Positions 1-20,278 of a stretch of DNA of 64,000 nt are shown here, one piece after another. A program made the position numbers and the translations under genes. How positions within the stretch are numbered: position 1 is the stretch's first letter; each line of letters begins with the position of its first letter. Source of the DNA: Salvator merianae (Eukaryota > Chordata > Lepidosauria > Squamata > Teiidae); contig QVOM02000021.1 of NCBI GenBank assembly GCA_003586115.2, positions 13,063,898 through 13,127,897 of the forward strand, read 5' to 3'. The notes below the pieces were generated by a model, which saw only the letters and a list, made by a program, of their open reading frames with translations, did no database searches and was not told the DNA's origin.

Positions 1-5776
<5,776 letters not shown>

Positions 5777-8439
5777 CTACAAATCTAGTTATTTTGGTTT
5801 GTAAAGAAAAAACTGCGCCAGCTGAACACACTGCAGAGTTATGAGGTTTGTTTTTTACAAGTTCTATTGTAGCTACAGTTTGAGTGACCAACTCTAGGTG
5901 TTCACACTATGCACCAAGGTGGTACTCATAAGTTGATAGCATATGCAAGAATTCCATCCATATTGACTTCAAAGAATTCCTTGCAACAAATCTGAGATGT
6001 CAGGATACTGAAAAGACAATATATAAATCCAGTTTTTTTTCCTAATTAAAATGGATGCAAAAGTTAAGAAGACTTTTTTCATAAGCAATACCTTCTATGA
6101 AGCATGTATTTAGACAAAAGGCCTTTCATAGTATTTATCTAACATAAGGAGGCACCATTTTCACAGATTTGCCTATCTTACAACCACATGGAAAGACCAA
6201 ATTTCTTCTAAGAACCTTTTTTCTTTTTTAGGAGTTCAGCTTCAATTTTAGTACTTTTAAAATCTCTTTAACTACTTTGGCAATGCTGGTAGTATTATAT
6301 CTCTACGTCAACACTTCTGTTTTATTATACTTTTACAGTGCCCTGTCTCTTTTAGTATAAACTGCTCAGAGAACTTCTGCCACTCCAGGGAGGTGGATCA
6401 GTCTGAGAGAGAGGGAGGGAGTATGTGTCTGGCAAGCCCAACAAAACTGAATGAGATTTACAGCTGGGTGTAGACTGGAACCTGGATCTCCCTGTCCTAG
6501 CTCAAAATTCTCCATCACAGAAAAACAAACTGCATAAAAACATAAGTTATTTTGAAAGTCTCATTAGCACAGCTTCCATAAAAGCAGAGGGATTATATTC
6601 CTTACATCTCTTCCTGAGTTAACTATTGCATTTGTTGTGCACTGGTGCTCGCTAGAATGTTTCAGGGAAGAAGGAAAAGAAAAAAAAGAAGCAGATGTCA
6701 CGGAAGTATTTGAGAGGTCTTCAGGCTTCAGGTTTCTGACCATCCTCATGTTTGACATAAAATTAATCTTGACCCCAACAATGCAGCTTAGCTATAGCTT
6801 AAAAATCCAAACGGCTTCTCCTTATGGCATTATAAATACACTGTCCATTTGCTCACTTCAAAATCTTCTCTCTCTTTTCAAACCAGACAAAACCATTTTT
6901 TAAAAAGTTTTCAGATTTCAGATGCTTCTTCCCGGTTATGGTATTCCATGTAGGGCATCAATGTGTGCTTCCTAACACCTTGCTCAGTTGTCAAAAATTA
7001 AGTGAGGCCACATGATCAGTCAATGTAACAAATGATTAACTTGTTCAACAGGAACAAGGACAATAATTGGTAAAACAAGTACATAACAGCAATCCTCACT
7101 CTGTAGCATGCTGATTACAATCAGATACAGCAATAATCATTCCAGCACTAATCATTTAGTTGTGCTAAGTTCCTGCATTTCCTTCCTTCCAAACATCTCA
7201 GAATGGCAGATGTGGTTTACCTACATCTCCATGAAAGAGTAGACATCAGGCCAAGATATGCTCAGCTTCAAACATAGACCTGCCACAAGTACCTTCATAG
7301 CATGCTCCAATTACATGATAGTTAATACATTTTTGGAATCAGTATGCAGACGGTAGCATGTATGTGCGGACACAGCACAACTGTAGGGTTCAGTACCGGA
7401 AACTATTTCTAGAAAGTCTCAGCCTCATTAAATATTCTACACACCTTCCTTCAAAAGAATAGCTTTTACTCAGCATTTTTAACTCTATTACATTTTTAAT
7501 GTATTGAAACAGTCACCAACCATGGTCTGGAGTTGCACCCTTACTATGCATTATGAAAACTATCTGCACCTATATACCTAGGATATGTGTTTCCTGCATC
7601 AACAGGGATTTAGACCAGATGATCTTTGAGGTCCCTTCTGAGTTCCATTCTAATTTTCAGAAGTATGACTGCAGAAAAGACTGATTATTTTCATCTCTGA
7701 AAGTGCTGCAACCACTAATTTTTACAATTCTCAGGCACAGAATTAACAAACAGTGTTTGCGAGCAATAAGTTATTTTAAGTTACTCAAGTCACACTGTAG
7801 ATGGGATTTGAAGCTGAGGGATGATGTAACTGTATCATTAGATTACACCAAGAAGCAGCATTCTGCTTCTAACTGTGGAAGCTCAGATGCTTCCTGGAAG
7901 CCCCAAGACAACTAAGATGCTGTTAGGATCCCTAAAGGTTTTGTCCACATGCCTTTCTTCTTCTCTCAGTGGCTCAAGGAAACAAACATATATTCCCAAG
8001 AGTTGGGAGTTGACTGTGCTGTGAGCAGACACCCATGAATTTTGCCCTGGGGACTGTCAGTCATGTATGAGACACGTTTTGAGAAACACTCGCTATCCTT
8101 CACATTCCTGCTGCTTTTCTAGCTTCTGGACCGGGTGTGTCTAACATTTTATGGATGTGCTTTTAAGAAGCTAGCACTGTGAAGCCTCGTATTGACTTTA
8201 ATATGGCTACTTGCCTAAAGACACTTAAGTGAGTTCATGCACTCAGGGTGGTATACAGAAAATACTTTAACATCATATGTAAAACCACACTGTTAAAACT
8301 GCATTACATCCCTTTGAAATGAGCAGTAAGACTAAAGAATATCAATTAATAGGAAGCAAATTGAAGTAAAATTTCATCTTAAGTGCTACATTAGCTTGAG
8401 ATTTCTTGCCAAGAAATTAAAATGGCATGGCTAATATGA

Positions 8440-9370
8440 CCATGAACGGAAAAAGGGCTGCTTGGTTCTTAGCAAGCCCAAACTAACCAGCAAACTGTTT
8501 GAAACCAAACTTAGAAACAGCAGATGGATTAGTCAAACAGTTCATGAACCCTTCCATTGCAACCTCATCCCCCATCATGCCCATTACTTCCCTAAATTAC
8601 ACTACACCATCTTCCCTTCTCCTGGATCGCACTCCATCCTCTTCCCCTCTCCCCAGTCACACCACACCAAGCCCTGGATAATGCCCCTGTCTCCCCCCAT
8701 TCTTTGACTGTGGCCAGCCAAGTCCTGGGCCACAGCCTGCCACCCCCAATATGTATGCGGTGTCTTATTTGATCCCTATGGGTCCATACTGTTCTGTCTA
8801 GGAACAAGGTCAGCCAGTATCTAGTTTTTTGGCCTACTAGGCCTTCTGAAGTAGAGGACTACAAGGAAGTACACCCACTTCCAGCAAAAGTCTTGAACTG
8901 ACCAACTGTGTTTGAGGCCTTTAACGGAAATGGGCACTCTCAGGTCCACATACTAGGTCTTTCAGGGAGGACTCCTTTATCAAAGGCTTACAGAAGAAGG
9001 CAGGATATAAGTCATAGTCTTTCCTTGAGTTCACCAGTGGTGACAATAGCGTGGGACAGACCCATAAGCATGAGATAAGGCCTTGTGAATGCACTGGGAA
9101 GATGACAAGAGGTACCCCAAGGCTGGATGGGGCATGATCAAAAAAAGGGGGGCGCAGCTGGGGCACAACCTGTGGGATAGCAGGGCATAATCAGGGAAAT
9201 GCGAGAGACTGGGGCACAATGTGATGGGATTCAAACCTATAAACCATCTGTTGAATTCCCCTCTTCCAGTTTGGTTTATTTTGTGACTGAATCCTGAACT
9301 TTTAGTGGGGTTCAATCCAAAACAAATCCCACAACCCCCCATTTGGTACAAACCCAGGTCATACCTAATC
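8440..9370. other. Base-composition-shifted block, possibly an old non-autonomous DNA transposon
   Basis: C-rich (8560-8760) and G-rich (9100-9200) stretches interrupt AT-rich intron. The edges contain degenerate 'aaccaaac / gttcatgaaccc' and 'ggttcaatccaaaac' words resembling the GTTCGGTT-type repeats of some reptile MITEs. I could not define terminal inverted repeats or a target duplication. The overlapping minus-strand frames (8921-9351) show no domain. Confidence 0.25.
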
Positions 9371-10849
9371 TGTTTGTCACATCCTTAGTATTATGTACTG
9401 AAACAGATCTACATGAACCAACAAACTTCAAATTAATTTACTATTACTAGCAGTTTCCTTCATACAAACCATGGACATGGAGGGACACTACCATATTCTC
9501 TACAGATACCCTGAAGGATATTCACACAGAATGAATGTTTAAATCAAGACAAATACAATTTGACCAGTCCACTCTTCTAAGTGAAAGGTGGAAATTCAAA
9601 TAGGAGAGAAGGCCAATTTTGTCATCCAGCAAATGTTTGGACTCTAAACCATTTTCATATAAAATTGCCTTATTTCAGCACCTAGAAATAAGTATGGTCA
9701 ACTTCCAAAAAACATGTTCAATGTCATTTTCCAATGAAAGCAATCCCATATCTTGTCTGCCCAGTCTTTGACAAGCAATGCAGCTCTATGACATGTCTAG
9801 ACTCTGGCCCTAAGATCCCCCCCCAATGTCCCCCATATCCCAATTCTCAGCAATTAATGAAATTCCTACATACCACTGTTTACTTTCCAAAATGCCTTGA
9901 TATGCTTAAGGAAAGGAAACTTTCCCATAGTCCTGCCTAACATCCTTGTCATTCAAGTGCCTTCAACTACAAGTACTTTCAACCACAACTGCATATTTTA
10001 TACCACTTCCTCTTTGATGTAAAGGACATTTGGTAAGTTCACATATTATGCTGCACTTTCCTATACTTCCTGTGCTAAAACACAAGATATTCAGGTTTAT
10101 AGGAAACAACAGGGTATGGTGTTGCTGACTCACTGTGTCAATTGCCAGTTCATCTACTTTTGCTTTACTGTGCAAACAGCTGACTCTCATTATTTGTGAG
10201 GTCATTACTCACGCATTTTGTGTATTTGAGGGAGTATTTCTGGTGTTCCCTCATTACAACTAAAAAGTCCCTTATCTACAAGTTAGTCCTGGAAAGCAGC
10301 ACATTCTCAAGGTTTTTACCTCCCAGGTGGGCTGGAAATTGACTGTTTTCTCTCATTATCTGCTAGTTTGGGTTTAGATATCATTGTAACAAAATCAAAT
10401 TATTATGAATGACGAGGGATGGCTATACACATTTTAGGCTCCCATTTTTAAAAACTAAGACCGGACATTTTGTGCTTCCTCCTCATCAAAGACCCCATGA
10501 GCCTATGTTTCAATATAAACTGAAAACAACCAGCATCTCATCTATTATCAGAGCAGTTTTTTTCATTACTAAACTGCTTAGTATAGTGGCACTCCTAAAA
10601 ACACAAGCAAATAGTGGCTGATGCCCATTTCTTTTTAACCTTACATGTTTCAGCTGCATACAACTATAAACCAGATTAAGACCCTTGCTTCCTTGAGCAA
10701 ACAGGGCAGCAAACTAATCTTTTGAACAATACTTGGCAGTCTTCAGAAAAATGACAACCAAGCAAGCCCTATTCCAAACTACTTTAAATAATCTGAGGAA
10801 ATCCTCTAAGATTACTGACCACAAACGCTCCCTGAACCTGAATCTCCCT

Positions 10850-11030
10850 CCACTCCAAATGAGATATGCAGACTGGCCCATTCAGTTTTATAATATGATT
10901 ATTCTCTGTGTATTTTTACCCTTACTTCTAATGTTTCTTGCAAACTGCTCTGAGATTTTTTAAAATTGAAAAATAGTGTATAAAGTCTTAAATAAATAAT
11001 AAAAAATCTTAAATAAAAAATAAATCTGGG
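10850..11030 (+). mobile_element. Probable LINE 3' tail
   Basis: 'aaactgctctgagat' followed by 'agtgtataaagtcttaaataaataataaa' resembles the generic LINE/L2 3' untranslated end plus A-rich tail. It is strongly diverged and no coding part remains. Confidence 0.4.
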
Positions 11031-11833
11031 GGAGGCACTTGGAGAAGCCCACAGGGAAATCATTGCATCCTGATTTTAGACAAAAAAAGAAATAATAGTC
11101 CCATCAGATTTGTATCCCACTTATCTATAAATTTACAATTATTCTATATACCTGAAACACCACAGAACAAAGAATGAGATGATATCCAGATGCTACTCAA
11201 CTATAAGTCCCATTATCTCCAACTATGGCCCATGCTGTGTCACTGATGGGAGCTGGGGGAATCCAATACTATTGTAGAAAGCACTATGTGGCCTGTTGTA
11301 GAACACTGCAAAGCATACATACATCCTTACATAGATCCCACTCCCTGAAATGTATTTATCATCATTCATATAACTGGAGTCAGAAATCACTGTTAACACA
11401 TAAGTCTCTGGGCAAAAGTGCTTTTAGTTCAGTCTATCTGGACAGACCGAAATAAGGGCTGTCAGTGGCACAGCTGCCCCACATTTCCTACTTCATCATT
11501 CTTATCTGCAAGCCATGCCTGCTCCAAAGCCTCAAGAAACTCTCCCGATGGCATGAGAATCTACAAAGTAGAAGAGTACCCTCCACAGGGCCTGCCCAGT
11601 TAGTTCTTTCTGTTCTGCAACTCTTATTTCTTTTTTTTCAAGGGCATTATTCTGTATATAAGTAGATGTAGTGAAAGATAGAATGTAAAAGTTTAGAACT
11701 TCACTTCTGATCTTATACTACCATTTAATTATCAGTTCTTATACTACTTAGTTTCTTCAAAACAGGCTTTCCCCCCCATAACTGTATTGTTGGAAGCTTA
11801 TAATCGCATGAAGTAGTGGTCACCTGCAAGCCA

Positions 11834-11935
11834 TATTTTATTTATTTATTTATTTATTTATTTGCATTTTTAACCTGCCCTATACCCGAAGGTCTCAGGG
11901 AAGGTTACAAAAATTAAAACAACAACAACAATAAT
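11834..11935 (-). mobile_element. L2-type LINE 3' tail, inverted, with (TTTA)n repeat
   Basis: (TTTA)n at 11834-11863 is followed by 'taacctgccctatacccgaaggtctcagggaaggtt', the reverse complement of the module seen at 5220 and 56780. It is therefore the 3' end of a minus-strand LINE, in ZSWIM6 sense orientation. Confidence 0.6.
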
Positions 11936-12631
11936 GGTGTGCTTCAGCCAAACAGCGCTGAAAGGCAAGCTTCATTCTTACATCTGTGCTTTCAGCAAAA
12001 TGGAGAAGGATCTAAAAAGTCGTTCTGGGTGTTCTGAAACAGCCACACTTCGTCAACAAGATGTCTGGTGTTTGTGCATGCTAAGATACTTTTGCCAGGC
12101 TCCCAAGAGGGAGGAGGGGTTCTTACCTGTCTACACTGTCTTCGCTTATGTCCCTGGCAAGCTTTAACCAAAATCAACACAAAACGCAAAACCCCAAATA
12201 TTTTTTAAAAAACCTAATTAAACCCCTAAAAGGTCCCTAGCTACCTACCTACTTCTACGACAGAGGCAAATACTGGAGAGGATGGGGCTCCTCCTCCCCA
12301 GTTCTGATTGGTTCTAGTCTCTGCCTATGGCCTAACCAGGGATGACACCTATCCATGCAAGGCCTTCAGCAAGCAGCCCCCAAGAAACAAAGTTCCAACA
12401 GGCCCTTTACATGATAACATTACCAAACAACAGAGTATAGCAGTTCTGGAAGCCTGAAGAACTCAGGCGAACACAGGTGCAAAAAGGTAAGGGCTCCTCT
12501 CTTCCTTCCTAGGACCCCAGTAAATGCAAACCAGCACACCACAGGCACCAAACTTCTTGCTAACAACATGGGGCTCTTTTGAAATATTTAAAATACCCTT
12601 CTGCACTCTTCTGGAAAGGGAAAGGCTTCTA

Positions 12632-13084
<453 letters not shown>

Positions 13085-14329
13085 TCAGCAAAGTTGTTCA
13101 GTCTGACAAGTAGAATAGAGTTTTAAAAACAGTGTGCAGCAACAGAGACAGCAACTGTGGTCTTCAGCAGCAGCCACTAAAAGTCACCCAAAGAACACTG
13201 TGTATAAAAATAGCTTCCGACACACAAAGTGGTCATTGTGGTAAACGATGACTACAGAAAAAAACAGGAAATAGACTGAGCAGGCCAGTCCGCTAATCCT
13301 CCATTACTTTAGAACTCACTCAGCAGTACATTTTCCAGCTCCACAGACTGCAAACACTTGTTGGAACCTTCCATCAGTGGAATATGGCAAGATGTCACAA
13401 GTTTTAAATAAACAACAGTCCACACAAACAAGTCAAAACAATACTAAATAGCACGGCAAGATGGCCCTTCTGTACAAACTATCTACGTCAATAGTCCGTT
13501 TGAAACTGACATTCAGTAGAAAGTGAATAAGCACACAAGGTCTGGCCTGCTGGATCTGATCAGTCGCTGATCGAATTCTGCAGTCTCTTCTCATGGCAGC
13601 AACTAGTTCTATAGAGAAGTCCCACACATAGGATCCAAGCACACACCTTGCCCTCTTTGCAAGAGTCTCCCAAAAACTGGCCTTTAAAGACCACGTCACA
13701 GACTTCCTATGTCAGAGGAAGTCAAAGCTGTTAGCCACGGATAGCCTTGTCCAACATGAACTGGTCCAACCCTTTTTAAAGCCTTCCAAGCTTTAAGTAG
13801 CAAATTAGAAATGTTAAATGTGCTGTATGTGAGTGGAAGGAATCTTTTTGCCTGTCCTGACTCTTCAGAAATTCATCATTCATATATTATGTGTATTATA
13901 TGATCTGGAAAGACCATGAAATACCAAGCAGACAGTATACGTATACGTCTGTGTGTACATGTGTGCACGTGTGTGCATCATTTTTTAAAACAGTACATAG
14001 CCATGTTGAATGGTTATATGTCTAGTATGCATAAACTTTCACCCAAATATGCATATTACTGAAATAGGCAGGTTATAGTCACGAGAGCCTCTTTTTACTC
14101 TCATAGTCTACATTTATTCAACATAAAATAATGCCCGATACAATTTTTCCACCGTATTTTCAAATGAAAAGGTCTCTCATCAGAATCATGTGAAGTTATC
14201 TCTTGCTTATGAAGATACAGAGTTGGGTAGACCATCCTATTCTTGAGTAATCCTCCACGAACAACAGAAACTCCATGCATACAGAAAGGAAGAAAGTATG
14301 TAAGGAATTAAGAACTGAGCCTATGCTTC

Positions 14330-14518
14330 TGTGGGAGTGGCTATAGCTCAGTGTAGGCCAAACTGCCAAGAAAGCAGCAGGCTGCAGGTTACGTTCCCAG
14401 CTTTCTCTTGAATGGAAAAACACTTCTGTATCTCTGCCAAAAAAACTGCAAAGAGATGGCCATATAGTCAACCAGGAGTTAGACCTGACTCAGTGGTACC
14501 CAACAACCTACTTCTGTG
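14330..14518 (+). mobile_element. tRNA-derived SINE
   Basis: It starts 'gggagtggctatagctcagtg' (degenerate A box) with a B-box-like 'ggttacgttccc' about 50 bp on. The body reads 'aacacttctgtatctctgccaaaaaaactgc...agtcaaccaggagtt...gtacccaacaacc'. The same body occurs inverted at 55738-55938 and in part at 43248-43345. It carries tRNA-like promoter boxes but does not fold as a tRNA gene. Confidence 0.75.
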
Positions 14519-17500
14519 TTACACTATTTTCCCTATAGAAAGTTTAAAAAAAGTAAGTATTTAAATGTTGATCCTCTATCTGTAGTTTAAGGTAATACTG
14601 TACAGCACAGAAAAGCTTTTTTTTTTTCCTACATGGCTAACTTGCTTTTAAAAGGTCATCTTCTCCTGAGCAATTGTACGTCTGTCCTTGAAGGCAATTA
14701 AAAGCTGTTTCAGATAGAACTAATCCAAAGAGGTGCACCAGCATGCTAAGCGACTCCTCCCTAGAGAGAACTATAGTCATAGTACCAACAAGACTCCATC
14801 ACACCACAGATCAGACAGCATAGGATCTACTCTGTGTCCAAAGCACTGTGCAACCCAAGACTAACATGAGCAGAATTAGGTGTGTTTTGTTAGCAAATAG
14901 AAGCAAATACTGTTTATGATAAGGCAAGGCACCAAAACAGACTGGAAATAACGTATGAGAGATGCATGCATTCTTGAGCGAAACCACTAAAGAAGGCTAA
15001 AGTCAAGACACCAAATCAGTCAAGACAAATCCATATATACTTGTCATGGCAATAAAACAATGCCACTGCCTTGCTTTGTTATAGTGTTCAGCTTCTTGGT
15101 CTAGCAAGCAAATACTAACAGGGCTCAACCAGCACCATCCCATATAAGGAATGAGAGAGAAGCAAAAGAGGTGTGAAACTCCAGAAAATTTCCTTGGATC
15201 TCCTGAATTAGATTTTGATCCAGTAATTAAAATGTGATTTAGGGAGATCAAAGGGAGGCTTCCAGTTGGAGCCTTATCCCTTTTGCATTGCCCTTGAGGA
15301 AGTGGTAATAAAAAGGTGAAGTGATACTTACCATGAACAATCACTGTCTGTGAGAGTCGTGTCAGCGGACTCACCTGTCTTCATCTGGCACTAACTAACA
15401 TAGCAGATTAATGCTCATTTATTTACTCCAAATTATGAGTGAAGGGAGAGGCTGGGACACCAATGAGGCTCAGGGCAATTTAAAACCAATCCTGTCAATT
15501 TGTCAGACTTAGTGGCTGAATTTAAGAATCCTCTATTCTCTGAGAAGATTGGAGGGATGCCTCTCAAGATCAGACAACACTGGCAAAGGACATGTCAAAT
15601 GCTGAACTTGTCCAAAAGAGTCATATCCAGTTCCCAAATGATTTTAATCAAGTAATACATGCTCAGTATTTTTTTTTACCGTATGTTTCTTTCATAGGGA
15701 AAAGTCAGTCTTTATTATACAATAGTGTACAATATATTTGGGCAATCAACTTTGTAAAAGGCTACACCGTTATCTGTCACTAGAGAAAGCAATTAATAAA
15801 AAGTTTTAATACATTATACACAGCTGCCCTGGAATATAACCCCTGCATTCATACATCTGCCTGGACTTTGAATACATTGGGTTCTTCAAGTTGAGCGATC
15901 ACCAGTTTTCCTTCCAGCTGAGCAAGTGTTTTTAATCCAACAGAAGTTCCAGTCAATTTCCACTTATAGTCCTTCTATCTTTCTCATTATTACTCACACC
16001 ACTGTAAAACACATGGTGGAAGGAGGAAGGGGGAAAGTCTTCATCAAGATCATGCTCACCCCCAACATCTACCACCAACAACCTCTCATGAGTTCCACTC
16101 ATGGGATTTCTGAACTGAAGCCAGCATATCTGGAAATCATTCCAGATTTTTTTTAAAAAAATTAGTATTGTTATAAACTTAAATGTACAATAACACGTTA
16201 TTTGGTTACAATGAGGATGGTAACATAGTAACAACCATAAAAACAACCGTTTTTTTAACTACTACATTTATACTAACTTTCTGACAAAAAAACACTGTGA
16301 CAGGGTGTGACAGGAACTCATACATGGAATTATGACTGGAATAAGCATACTTAGATGGGGACATCAAAGGCCCAAACGATTGGCAAACCAGGTCTGTAGG
16401 AACTGTTTGGAGGGAAAGGATGTTAGTGAATAGTCTTTCAGAAAGGTGATGTGGGGTTTCTAATTCTTATATAACTTGAGGGGAATAGTGCTTCCTTATT
16501 TACTAATGAGCTGTGCTAACAGAAGTTCAATCAGTGCAACGTTCCAAGTTGCTTCATATCACTCTTTTAGATTAAGAGACTTTTGTGTTTTCCAGTGTCT
16601 GGCTAGATTATTTTTAGCTACAATAAGAAGTCAGTAAGAATTCTATATAAGTTTGTGTTGGCTCCTGAATATATATGTAGCAGGAATAGCTCTGGTTGAA
16701 GAGGGATTGGTTATTTGATGGACCATTCCAGATTCTGATGTGCTCCCCCTGGAGTTTTCAGCTGAAGCTTCCCTGAACCCCCATTTTCCCAATCTCCCAC
16801 AGACACAATGATTTAATAATTGTAAATTTGAAATTCATAAGAGCCTACATACATACAAGAAATTCATATCTGCCTTGAAAATACCCAAAAAACTCCGAAG
16901 TGTGGCCTATAGCAACTGCTAAGTAGAGACATGACAGTGAGCAGGCCAGGAAAACACTCAAATGACCCACAGCAGAAGAAACCCAGAAATGTTAAACTCC
17001 ATTTGGAATTTAGTTTGCATTATGAAAAGAACACCACATCATTTTTCTTCAAGCCATTATTCTTTTTTTGCTTCAGCTGAATTTACAGTAAAAAAATCTA
17101 ATGTCATGTAAGAAGAGCACAAATTTCCAGTCAAGACAGCAATAAAATCCCACAGAAAACCACAGCAGTGAACAGTTCCAGGATGAAGAGATGGGATGGT
17201 CAAACTAAATGAACTCCAGCCTCAAGATTCCAACTGTCTGGAAACAGATCCACTTAGTCAAGAGTCTAACATTGTGGTTAAGCAATTCTTAACACAGCTC
17301 TGAAGAAACACAAGTGCTGAACACCACAAACCAGGAGCACACATGATAGTGGCTAGACAGCCAAAAGAAACAAGTGAAAATGTCTGAGTTTAAAATGAGA
17401 TTTTTATTTTTTGAAAGAAAACAGATCCCTTGCCTCCATTATTACCAGATGCATATCTAATGGAGTTACACAGAAAGCCAACTTTTGCCAGAACTCACAT

Positions 17501-17818
17501 ACTGTTTTGCTACTAACCTGTAACCATCTGTTATTCTGTACCTCACCTGATAAACTTCATGCCAAATAAGTGCTATGTTCTATTAGGAGACTCCACAAGC
17601 TTAGCCATAAGCTCAAAGAGCCACCAGAATATGCAGCAAGTATTGAGCTTCTATTTTCAGCTCTGATATTGTAATGGAAGAATAAATTCTAAAAAACAGG
17701 TACACCTGTCTGGATCTACAGATGTCATACAAACTTGGACCTTTTTCCATAGAAAATATGGAGGCATTTATGATATTACAGCCTCAGGTGCTACAACAGT
17801 CTAGCCACACACTGAGAA

Positions 17819-17882
17819 AATTAGGAATTTTTACTAATTCCTAATTTTTTACTAATTACTGTTGAATTTTTACTAATTCAAC
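17819..17882. repeat. Two adjacent perfect hairpins with an identical TTTACT loop
   Basis: Hairpin 1 is 17819-17846: 11-bp arms AATTAGGAATT/AATTCCTAATT around TTTACT. Hairpin 2 is 17861-17882: 8-bp arms GTTGAATT/AATTCAAC around the same TTTACT. The word TTTTTACTAATT occurs three times in this 64-bp span. No transposon ends are seen. Confidence 0.9.
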
Positions 17883-18632
17883 AGATGATTAGATCTGTTC
17901 AATTAAGTCAAAAAGTTTTTCATCTTCAATCAGTGCTGGCTGTTTACAAAAGTTACACTAAGGCAGAAGCCAGCACAAGCAACAGAGCACTACTACCTTC
18001 TCTGGAAAGACTGGTAAAAATGACAAAACTCCATGACAAGACTAATACAACATCAGAAATCTGGAAAGAAGAGTTGCAGAAGACAGCACTTCTTCACTGT
18101 CTAGTTTTCAAACAAGATCAGAATCATACCTACATTTGGAGAAGGGACAGAATTTGAGATAATAAATATAGCTTTCTATTTTCTGTTATCCCTATTTCAA
18201 CAAGTTCAATGGCTTCTAAAATTGTATTTTGTTGTTTTTTCTGGACTAGTTTCTTTATTGGCTGTCTTAGGGAGCATTAAGAAAAATGGGCTTTATCTTG
18301 CCTAAACTTAAATCAGGGTGATAATCAACCTCAATGGTTGTGGCTATGCTATTTGGGAAAGTTCAATAAGATCAGTACCAACCCGTTTACTTCAATGGGA
18401 AACCAACTCTTCAAAGCAAATTAAGATATATAACCAATGACAGTGAAGACAGTTGTTCTTTGCTGCAAACTGTGTTGGCAGAGGAAGAAACTGGAGAGCA
18501 ATGTTTTTTCTGAAACTGCTTTATTAGAGTTTCATCTGTCAATTGACAGTCTTGAGCAAAGCACAACCCAGGCTTGAGGAGGCCTCTAGCACAACAGCCA
18601 CTGAAAATTCTCCCCCTGTAAACAGTCTTTAA

Positions 18633-18658
18633 GTTTTGTTTTGTTTTGTTTTGTTTTT
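18633..18658. repeat. (GTTTT)n microsatellite
   Basis: Four to five GTTTT units in a row, interrupted only at the ends. It could be the poly-A-derived tail of a minus-strand retroelement, but no adjoining body is recognised. Confidence 0.85.
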
Positions 18659-20249
18659 AAGTATGAGTTCAGGTCACAGCCCAGGTTCTCATGTAGCCAT
18701 TTTTCCTTCTCCCTTCAACCTGCCAACCTGAAAAAAAAAGTGAGAACTTGCTTCTCCTTGCCTCAATCAAAATTCCAGTTGCAAAACCAAAGCCAATTCA
18801 ATTCAATCAGTGAACTTGGCTTATTCCAAAATACACATTGCCCTGTTGGGGACAGCTGTTTCCCAAGTGCTGCCCCTTCTTTTTTCAGAGAATCTCCATC
18901 CGCATAGCAGTCATCCACCTATCCATTTATCTTTCCTGTCATCCCCATATTCTTCTGTTTGTCCAAAGCCTCCAGTCTGTAGAAAAGTGCAACCACCTTG
19001 CACTCAGATACTCATATGATCCTCAACTGGATTTAGATGGATTCATCCATCCCTTGCTTTACACAGTGACTTGGTTAATGCAAATCACTACATAATGGAA
19101 GAAATTCCAAGAACTGTCCAAGAAATTCCTACCCATGAAAAATTAGAAATTAAGAGAACCATAGTTGAAAATCCTGTTGACTTAACAGTAGTATACTGGG
19201 CTTTCCTCCACTGAGGCCTTGTTTACCAATGTAAGAGCCAGGAATTCAGCAGACGTGCACAGTACAGGCCCACACACAGACACTCTGATGACCACCAACA
19301 GATTTTTTCCTTGATCCAATTGTTATCTATCTAGCAACAATGATCATCCAGCAAACACTGGAAGTTTTATGCAGGGATCATGGGTGTGAATAACTCCACT
19401 CACTTCCAAATAATAGCAGAGATTCAAGGCAGTAAAGGAAATATTCAACGACCTTGCAAAACCAGTCTCACACTGGACAATTCTAAAAGGCAGTGATTCA
19501 GATCCATTCTTATTACTCTTTATATTGTTCCTCATGTACCTAGGGCGACCAGAGATGGCTTCTTTTTATACATTTAACATTGGAGTCCAGCTCCTGGATC
19601 CACTCAGCTGCCAAGGGCTTGAATTCAGTGAATCTCTTAGTTGGTAGAGCCAAACTGGCAGCTGCTGGGACAAACCTCTTGTTTGCAAGCCATACTGTAT
19701 TATACAGTGCAAACTTCTATTAATTCTGGTCAGCAGCCACTTCTGCTGGCATCACCAACAAGAAGAATCAAAATAAGGAAAGCACAGGTTTCTTTAGGCT
19801 GAAATGTGTTTCTTTTTTTTTTTAGTGATCCCCCATCCCAGCAGCGGCATGTCCTTTTCCTGGTGCTTTTGAAGAATTTCCAGGTACAGAGAATGAAACT
19901 GGAGGGTTAACTTTTAAAGGCTATGGAAATTTTGCCATGGAAATTCCATAGCAAGGTTCTATCACAACTGCCATGAGGCATCTGTACAGACAGACATCCA
20001 CAGAGAAAGGATAAGCTTCCTTAACCTAGAATGTGTTTCTTTTTTATAGATCCCCCATCCCAGCGGTAGCATTCTCTTTTCCTGGCACAAATGAAATTTG
20101 GAAATGCTGCCAAGGTTAGGATTTCGCCGTTAGATTAACTGTACAGAATGCCTCCACAGAGTGTACAGTACTTACTTTTTGTTCCAAAACAGGAGAATAT
20201 CATATTTCTTACAACATACTAATTTTTACCTTAGTCAAAGGGCAGATGA

Positions 20250-20278
20250 AAAGAAGAAGGAGGAGGAGGAGGAGGAGA
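20250..20278. repeat. (AAG)n/(AGG)n purine microsatellite
   Basis: A run of AAG units passes into six AGG units. It is a simple purine tract on the plus strand. Confidence 0.9.

Noticed and set aside
8921..9351. Minus-strand frames of 81 and 106 codons
   Set aside because: Low-complexity Pro/Ser/Leu-rich translation from a composition-biased block; probably transposon debris.
14330..14400. tRNA gene
   Set aside because: A- and B-box-like words are present, but the sequence continues as a SINE body and repeats elsewhere, with no cloverleaf.
13433..14471. Minus-strand frames of 88 and 91 codons upstream of the SWIM exon as a possible first exon
   Set aside because: Known ZSWIM5/6 first exons are long and GC-rich with Ala/Gly-rich coding. 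These frames are neither, and the 14196-14471 frame overlaps a SINE.
15003..15374. 123-codon minus-strand frame as a gene
   Set aside because: No recognisable domain and no conserved context. Only its donor-like sites are kept as a low-interest finding.
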